NCBI GenBank assembly: GCA_027334785.1
Contig: DAHWQF010000111.1
Location: 1 to 9,124 of the forward strand
Direction: 5' to 3'
DNA from: Acidimicrobiaceae bacterium
GTDB lineage: Bacteria; Actinomycetota; Acidimicrobiia; Acidimicrobiales; Palsa-688
DNA length: 9,124 nucleotides
Each line of letters begins with the position of its first letter. Position 1 is the stretch's first letter. Shown here one piece after another: positions 5,011 to 9,124 of this stretch. Under the pieces are notes generated by a model. It saw nothing but the letters and a program-made list of their open reading frames with translations. It did no database searches and was not told where the DNA came from. The translations under genes were made by a program, and so were the position numbers.

Positions 5011-5047
5011 AGCTGAGCCACCTCGGGCCCGGCTCGGACTTGTGGGG
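5011..5047 (+). promoter_or_regulatory. conserved 37-bp start box, copy 2
   Basis: This begins AGCTGAGCCAC and ends CTCGGACTTGTGGGG, covering the GTG at 5042 of the next gene. It pairs at 33 of 37 positions with the inverted copy at 3977-4013. Inside it GAGCC (5015-5019) and GGCTC (5031-5035) form a small dyad. Just upstream, CCCT/AGGG (4985-4999) followed by five T bases (5000-5004) is the only AT-rich patch in the leader; it is too weak a stem to call a terminator. Confidence 0.6.
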
Positions 5048-6064
5048 GCCATGAGCGTTCGCCAGCCCCGCCAACCCAAGGGCACCCCCGTGGGCGGCCA
5101 GTTCGCCCCTGCTGCCCGTCCTCCCGCCTCGATCAGCCTCACCGACGACGCCGACTGCACAGAGCCCAACCGGCCGAGCACCGACCAAGCGGCCCAGGCC
5201 CTCGCCTACGCCAACCAGGCCGCCCGCTACTGGGGCCGGCGCCTCGACATCCACGACGTGGACGAGATCGCAAGCCGCGCCCTGCTCGCGTACCTGACCC
5301 AAGGCGCCCCGAACGGGGTGCGGGACCTTCGGGGCTACATCCACTCGCTCGCCAAGGGCGTCGCCATGGCGCACCTGTCCCGCGACAACCGGGCCATCCG
5401 GCGCGCCCGGGCCGTCTTCGCGGACGCCGTCGAGGACTGGGCGCAGGCCCACCACCACTGGCCGAGCCCGGCCGAGCGGGCCGAGATAGCCGCGCAGGTC
5501 CGCCTGCGCTTCCCGAGCGCCCGCCGGCCGCCCGCCGACTACATATCCCGCGAAGTGACCAGCCTGAAGCTCTGCCAAGACGACGGCACGGACGCCGAGC
5601 CGGCGGGCACGGTCATGTGGGCTGCGCGCCTAGACCAGCCTGGCGCGGGGCCGGACGAGCCGAGCGGCGGCGAGCCGCAAGCCGAAGACGCCCTCGAGCG
5701 GGCCGAGGCCGCTGCCCGTACGGCCGGCCCGGCCGAGCGGAGGGCTGCGAAGGTGAGGTTGCAAGAAGGGGCGTGGAGCGTGCTCGCCCCGCAGGGCCCG
5801 GGCACCCGGGCCCTGACCCCGAAGGAGGCGGCCAAGGCGCGCCGGCTGGTCAAGGACGCCGGCGGGGTTGCCAAAGCGGTCTCCGCCTGGGAAACCGGCC
5901 GAGCGGGCGAGGACGTGGCCGAGGCCCTCTTCGCCCCCTTCGACGCACCGGGCGCCAAGGCCCGGGCCACGGTGGCGGCGGTCCTCGCTCGCCACCGGGC
6001 CTACGCGACCGACATCTGGGGTGCTGCCCTGCGCTGCGCCGTACCGGGCGGCGACCTTGGCTGA
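5042..6064 (+). CDS. protein with sigma-factor region 2-like segment and N-terminal GGQFAP tag
   Basis: 340 residues from GTG 5042, or 337 from ATG 5051; numbering is from 5042. Residues 7-23 carry a tag RQPRQPKGTPVGGQFAP, also present in the next gene. Residues about 55-155 (ANQAARYW ... DVDEIASRALLAYLTQ ... VRDLRGYIHSLAKGVAMAHLSRDNR ... PSPAERAEIAAQVRLRF) read like sigma-70 region 2: a D-x-DEIA..ALL.YL helix, an RGYIHSLAKGVAMA core and a trailing arginine-rich helix. A clear region 4 is not visible; the C-terminal part (ALTPKEAAKARRLVKDAGGVAKAV) may be another helical DNA-binding segment. It might be an element-specific sigma or a sigma-derived accessory protein. It is transcribed divergently from parA. 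The start lies within the conserved 37-bp box and lacks a good ribosome site. Confidence 0.55.
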   Translation: MGAMSVRQPRQPKGTPVGGQFAPAARPPASISLTDDADCTEPNRPSTDQAAQALAYANQAARYWGRRLDIHDVDEIASRALLAYLTQGAPNGVRDLRGYIHSLAKGVAMAHLSRDNRAIRRARAVFADAVEDWAQAHHHWPSPAERAEIAAQVRLRFPSARRPPADYISREVTSLKLCQDDGTDAEPAGTVMWAARLDQPGAGPDEPSGGEPQAEDALERAEAAARTAGPAERRAAKVRLQEGAWSVLAPQGPGTRALTPKEAAKARRLVKDAGGVAKAVSAWETGRAGEDVAEALFAPFDAPGAKARATVAAVLARHRAYATDIWGAALRCAVPGGDLG

Positions 6065-6632
6065 ACGGCGCCAGCCGCGTCACCCCAAGGGCGCCCCCGC
6101 TTCGCAGGGGGGGCGCTTCGCCCCCTCGCGCCGGCCCGAGGGGACCGTCGAACTGCCAGAGGCCCCGCTCGGCCCCGAGCGGCTGCACGCCCTGGCGACG
6201 GCGCTGCAGCCCGCCGACCCGCGCCTCATCCTGCGCGCCCTTGTAGGTGCCCGGCCCGAACAGCTGGCCGAGAGCGTGTCGCTCTCCCTCAGCGCCCCTC
6301 CAGGCCCGCCGCCCGAAGCCAGCACAACGGACCTGGAGGCTTACGTCGAGCCGGGACAGGCACCCGTCGTGCTGTTCGAGGTGCTCGACCACCCCTCCTG
6401 CCCAGTCGAGATGGCCCTGAAGATGCTGGCACCCGACTACCCGGTCGGCGTGCGGGCCGAGGTGGTGCGCCAAGGCTGGCCCGGCGCCGCCACGAAAGCG
6501 GCCACTGACCCCCACCCATTCGTGAGGGCCTTGGCCATCGGGGCCTGGGACCTCGACGCCGCCAGCGCGGAGGCCCTCCGCCACGACGTCGCCGCCAATA
6601 GGGCACGAGCGAAGCTGTTCGGGCCCGAATGA
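6057..6632 (+). CDS. hypothetical protein with GGRFAP tag and helical-repeat-like C-terminus
   Basis: 191 residues from the TTG at 6057, which overlaps the upstream stop by eight bases (TTGGCTGA) and so is probably translationally coupled. Residues 5-23 read RQPRHPKGAPASQGGRFAP, the same tag as the previous gene. From about residue 103 the sequence has short helical units with DHPSCPVEMALKMLA, DYPVGVRAEVV and DPHPFVRALAIGAW, recalling HEAT-like or leucine-rich-variant repeats used for protein binding. No signal peptide or membrane segment is seen. An open frame continues upstream of 6057, but there it lies inside the preceding gene and loses protein character. Function unknown; the tag and coupling suggest it works with the sigma-like protein. 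Confidence 0.6.
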   Translation: MAERRQPRHPKGAPASQGGRFAPSRRPEGTVELPEAPLGPERLHALATALQPADPRLILRALVGARPEQLAESVSLSLSAPPGPPPEASTTDLEAYVEPGQAPVVLFEVLDHPSCPVEMALKMLAPDYPVGVRAEVVRQGWPGAATKAATDPHPFVRALAIGAWDLDAASAEALRHDVAANRARAKLFGPE

Positions 6633-6669
6633 CCAACCACCGACAACCTGAAGAAAGGATGCGAACAAT

Positions 6670-6990
6670 ATGACATTGCCATTCATCGTCGCCAGCGTGG
6701 ACTTCGCTTCGAGCTGGACGACCCTGTGGGGCTCGGTCAGCGGCTCCATCTCGGGCTTGACCAAAATCCTCGGGATCATCGGGCTCCTGCTCGTCGTCGG
6801 CAGCGTGCTCAAGTGGCTCTGGGAACGCCGCAGAGGCGGGGTGGGCGGGGGCTTCCAGGCCCACTCCCACGTGCTGTTCACGCTTGTGCTCGGGGCCGTG
6901 CTGGCCGCCCCGAACTTCATGATCGAGTGGATGCTGGTGATCCTCGACACGATCGTGAACGCCATAGCCAGCATCGGCTCCAGCCTCTAG
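6670..6990 (+). CDS. small two-helix membrane protein, first gene of T4SS module
   Basis: 106 residues from ATG 6670, with GAAAGGA ten bases upstream. It has two hydrophobic stretches, about 30-50 (LTKILGIIGLLLVVGSVLKWL) and about 67-103 (HVLFTLVLGAVLAAP and MIEWMLVILDTIVNAIASI), separated by a basic Gly-rich loop WERRRGGVGGG at 51-61 that should face the cytoplasm. Size, topology and position at the head of a cluster with PrgI-like and TrbL-like genes fit a VirB2/TrbC-type pilin-like or channel subunit of a Gram-positive conjugation system. No pilin cleavage motif is evident, so the label is contextual. The three genes from here on are spaced 3-4 bases apart and form one operon. Confidence 0.68.
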   Translation: MTLPFIVASVDFASSWTTLWGSVSGSISGLTKILGIIGLLLVVGSVLKWLWERRRGGVGGGFQAHSHVLFTLVLGAVLAAPNFMIEWMLVILDTIVNAIASIGSSL

Positions 6991-6993
6991 CGC

Positions 6994-7416
6994 GTGCGCA
7001 TCTACAAGCTGACGCCCCTCACCCGTCGAGCGGGCAGCCAGCGGAGAGCCGTCCTGTCGGGTTTCGACGTGCCCTGGCGCATGGTGAAGGTGCTCGGCCT
7101 CGGCGCCGTGCCGGCCCTCTTGGCAGCCCTGGTCCTGTGGCCCCTGCTCGGGGCCTGGTCGCTCACGGCCTTCGTGCTGGTCGAAGCGGGCATCTGGTGG
7201 CTGGTGGAGAGCCGGGACACGACCGGCCTCAAGGTGAAGCACTGGAGGGGCCTCCTCGACCGCCGCCAGGCGCGCCTCGGCGTGCTCCTCGTCTGCGGCG
7301 AGCCGCTGGTCGGCAAGCAGGGCAGGCGCGCCCGGCTGGTCTCCTCCGCGGTGCGCGTGCCCCGGCCCGAGCCCAGCCTGGACGACCTCTTCGGCCCGCC
7401 CGGGCGACGGGAGTGA
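6994..7416 (+). CDS. PrgI/VirB3-like two-helix T4SS membrane protein
   Basis: 140 residues from the GTG at 6994, three bases after the previous stop. A basic cytoplasmic N-terminus (MRIYKLTPLTRR) leads to two adjacent hydrophobic helices (about 31-50 and 52-71), then a basic, cytoplasmic C-terminal half (HWRGLLDRRQARLGVLLVCGEPL) ending in an acidic/Pro tail. This layout and size fit PrgI/VirB3-like proteins, which sit in the inner membrane next to the VirB4 ATPase of Gram-positive conjugation systems. The gene lies between a pilin-like and a TrbL-like gene, as expected. Sequence identity to a named family is not something I can confirm by eye. Confidence 0.62.
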   Translation: MRIYKLTPLTRRAGSQRRAVLSGFDVPWRMVKVLGLGAVPALLAALVLWPLLGAWSLTAFVLVEAGIWWLVESRDTTGLKVKHWRGLLDRRQARLGVLLVCGEPLVGKQGRRARLVSSAVRVPRPEPSLDDLFGPPGRRE

Positions 7417-7420
7417 CGCC

Positions 7421-9124
7421 TTGCGCAGGGCCGCCGCAGTCCTAGTCGCCCTCCTCCTGGCCCTGGCCGCCGTGGGCGCCTCGCCCGCCATGGCCTCGGC
7501 CGCCACCCCGGGCGGGGGCGGCACGGGCGGTGCCGGGCTCATCTGTTCAACCACGGGCGGCTCCCCTTCCGCGTCGCCAGCCCAGGACGGGCCGTGGCTG
7601 CCGATCGACCGCTGGGCGGGGGTCGCCGGGGCCGACTTGCACACGCGGCTGTCGGGGGGGTTCCTCGGCGTCAGCGACCTCGGCCAGGAGGCCAACCGCG
7701 AGATGCAGTCGCTGTCCCTGAGCCTCGGCAACACCCTCTGGCAGGCGGGCACCGACCTCGTGGCGCTGTCGGGCCGCTTCTGCTTCGCCGGCCAGGTCGG
7801 GGTGGCCATCGACCACGGCGCCGCCGCCATCGGCAACGCCATCACCAGCTCGGGGATCCTCGTCGCCGTCGTCGTAATGGCCATCGTCGTGCTGTTGTGG
7901 CGGCGTTCGCGCCACGGCGCGAGCCCCTGGGGGCCCCTCCTGCGCACGGCGGCGGTGCTGGGAGTGCTGACGGCCATGCTGGCGGGAGCTTCTGGCACCC
8001 GCCTCGTCGGAGGCGTCGCGGACTTTGGGACCTTCTCGCCGGGGTGGCTCGTGAACGAGGTCTACGGGACGATCTCCAGCCTGGCCAGTGCGCCGACCGC
8101 GCTCATATCCGCACAGCCCACGGGGCTCGCCGGGCTCTCCTCCCAAGGGCCCGCCTCCTGCGGGGCTTACACCGCCTCGCTTGTGGACAACTACAAGGCC
8201 TCCTACGGGGCGAGCCCCGTCTCACAGACAGCAGCCAGCCTGCCAGTGGCGCTCAACTACATGTGGGAGCAGGCCGGGCTCAGGACCTACACCGAGGTCC
8301 AGTTCGGCGCCGACAACCCGTACCGGGCCTGGGCCTACTGCCACCAGCTCGACTACGACGCCGGCTACAGCCCCGCCAGCCAGGCCAAGGTCGCCAGCCA
8401 GTCCCTGCCTCGCGCCACGGCGGTCTACCCCCAGGCCCTGGCCTGGCCGGCCCCGGGCAGCTCCAACCCTACGGTCGACGCATCCATCATCGGCTGGGCG
8501 GCCTGTGAAGGCTACCCGGGGCACTGGGGCATACCGGCGGCGTGGGCCTCGGCCGGGGTGACGGCGCAGGCCTGCGACCAGTGGTGGCAGAGCTCAGGCG
8601 TGCCCTCCTCGCTCAACTGGGGGCCGAGCACACAAGCCGTGGCGCGAGCCGCCTCACAGGCCACCGCCAGCGGGGCGGACGGGGCGGCCCTCTCGGACTT
8701 CCTGCTCAACTACCACGGGGAGGCCAACGGCACCGCCGACGCCGCCGCCATCACCTACGCCGCCAGTTCGCTCGTCGTCTTCGCCGTGTTCGCCCTCCTG
8801 GCCGGGGCGGTGCTCGTGGCCAAGGTGGCCCTGCTCGTCGTCATGCTGCTCCTCGCTGCCGTGGCGCTGCTCTCCGCCTGGCCCGGGCAGGGCCGGGACC
8901 GCCTCGGCCAGGTCGCCCGCTACGCGCTCGGCCTCATCGTGTTCGCCACCGGGGCACAGCTCCTACTGGCCCTGGTGGCGCTCGTGACCGGTCTGGTGAG
9001 CGAGATGGTCGGCTCCCTCACTGGCCAGGGCAGCTTCCTCGACGTCCTCGCCATGGGCTTCGCACCAGTCGGGGCCGTCTACATCCTGCACTTCGTGTTC
9101 ACCAAGGTCTTGAAGGCCCCCTCG
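7421..9124 (+). CDS. TrbL/VirB6-like conjugal transfer membrane protein (3' end beyond window)
   Basis: 568 codons are visible with no stop. The start is TTG 7421, with GGGAG seven bases upstream and four bases after the previous stop. Residues 1-28 are a signal peptide (RRAAAVLVALLLALAAVGASPAMASA). An external segment follows, then helices at about 146-162 (ILVAVVVMAIVVLLW) and 173-192, a long external domain at about 195-440, and a cluster of C-terminal helices (about 447-488, 500-525, 545-566) including the AWPGQGRDRLGQ loop typical of the TrbL/VirB6 channel family. Cysteines at 42 and 121 and at 247, 307, 362 and 385 lie outside the membrane and may form disulfides. It is probably the polytopic core of the mating channel. 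The gene for the VirB4 ATPase would be expected next. Confidence 0.78.
   Translation, partial: MRRAAAVLVALLLALAAVGASPAMASAATPGGGGTGGAGLICSTTGGSPSASPAQDGPWLPIDRWAGVAGADLHTRLSGGFLGVSDLGQEANREMQSLSLSLGNTLWQAGTDLVALSGRFCFAGQVGVAIDHGAAAIGNAITSSGILVAVVVMAIVVLLWRRSRHGASPWGPLLRTAAVLGVLTAMLAGASGTRLVGGVADFGTFSPGWLVNEVYGTISSLASAPTALISAQPTGLAGLSSQGPASCGAYTASLVDNYKASYGASPVSQTAASLPVALNYMWEQAGLRTYTEVQFGADNPYRAWAYCHQLDYDAGYSPASQAKVASQSLPRATAVYPQALAWPAPGSSNPTVDASIIGWAACEGYPGHWGIPAAWASAGVTAQACDQWWQSSGVPSSLNWGPSTQAVARAASQATASGADGAALSDFLLNYHGEANGTADAAAITYAASSLVVFAVFALLAGAVLVAKVALLVVMLLLAAVALLSAWPGQGRDRLGQVARYALGLIVFATGAQLLLALVALVTGLVSEMVGSLTGQGSFLDVLAMGFAPVGAVYILHFVFTKVLKAPS

Noticed and set aside
6289..7998. 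A 569-codon minus-strand open frame opposite the T4SS genes.
   Set aside because: It covers three plus-strand genes with signal peptide, membrane helices and ribosome sites; long antisense frames are expected at this GC content.

Overview
The window is very GC-rich and dense with coding sequence. It suggests a high-GC actinomycetote: GTG and TTG starts are common, and a GntR-type regulator sits near a Gram-positive-style conjugation module. I cannot name the genus. The gene content looks like part of a plasmid or an integrative conjugative element: a DNA methylase, a GntR regulator, a small ParA with a ribbon-helix-helix (RHH) partner, and the start of a type IV secretion (T4SS) operon.

Layout. 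Positions 1-610 (minus) hold a small Cys-rich zinc-ribbon protein followed by the first 116 codons of a D12-class DNA adenine methylase that runs off the left edge. Positions 611-709 are a divergent control region. Reading right from it are a GntR regulator (710-1456), an HD-domain protein (1536-2144) and a lipoprotein with an NTF2/VirB8-like look (to 2972), whose signal-peptide start is thrown out of frame by a 14-bp tandem duplication. From 4869 down to 2858 (minus) runs an apparent operon of parA, an RHH gene and an unrecognised 374-residue gene, whose end overlaps the lipoprotein gene tail to tail. Positions 4870-5041 are a divergent control region with a 12-bp-arm dyad and repeated GGCACG octamers, a good candidate centromere/operator. 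Reading right from there are a protein with a sigma-factor-region-2-like segment (5042/5051-6064) and a helical-repeat-like protein (6057-6632), which share an N-terminal PKG..GG.FAP tag. Then comes a T4SS module: a small two-helix membrane protein (6670-6990), a PrgI/VirB3-like two-helix protein (6994-7416), and a long TrbL/VirB6-like membrane protein with a signal peptide (7421 to the right edge, open).

How it may fit together (inference). ParA and the RHH protein would segregate the element and autoregulate from the repeat array. GntR would control the left-hand genes, as KorA/KorSA-type GntR proteins do on actinomycete conjugative elements. The membrane proteins would build the mating channel. 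A 37-bp box (33/37 identical) covers the start codons of both the 374-residue gene and the sigma-like gene, in opposite orientation, so these two genes probably share control. No tRNA, rRNA, CRISPR array, insertion sequence or integrase was seen.
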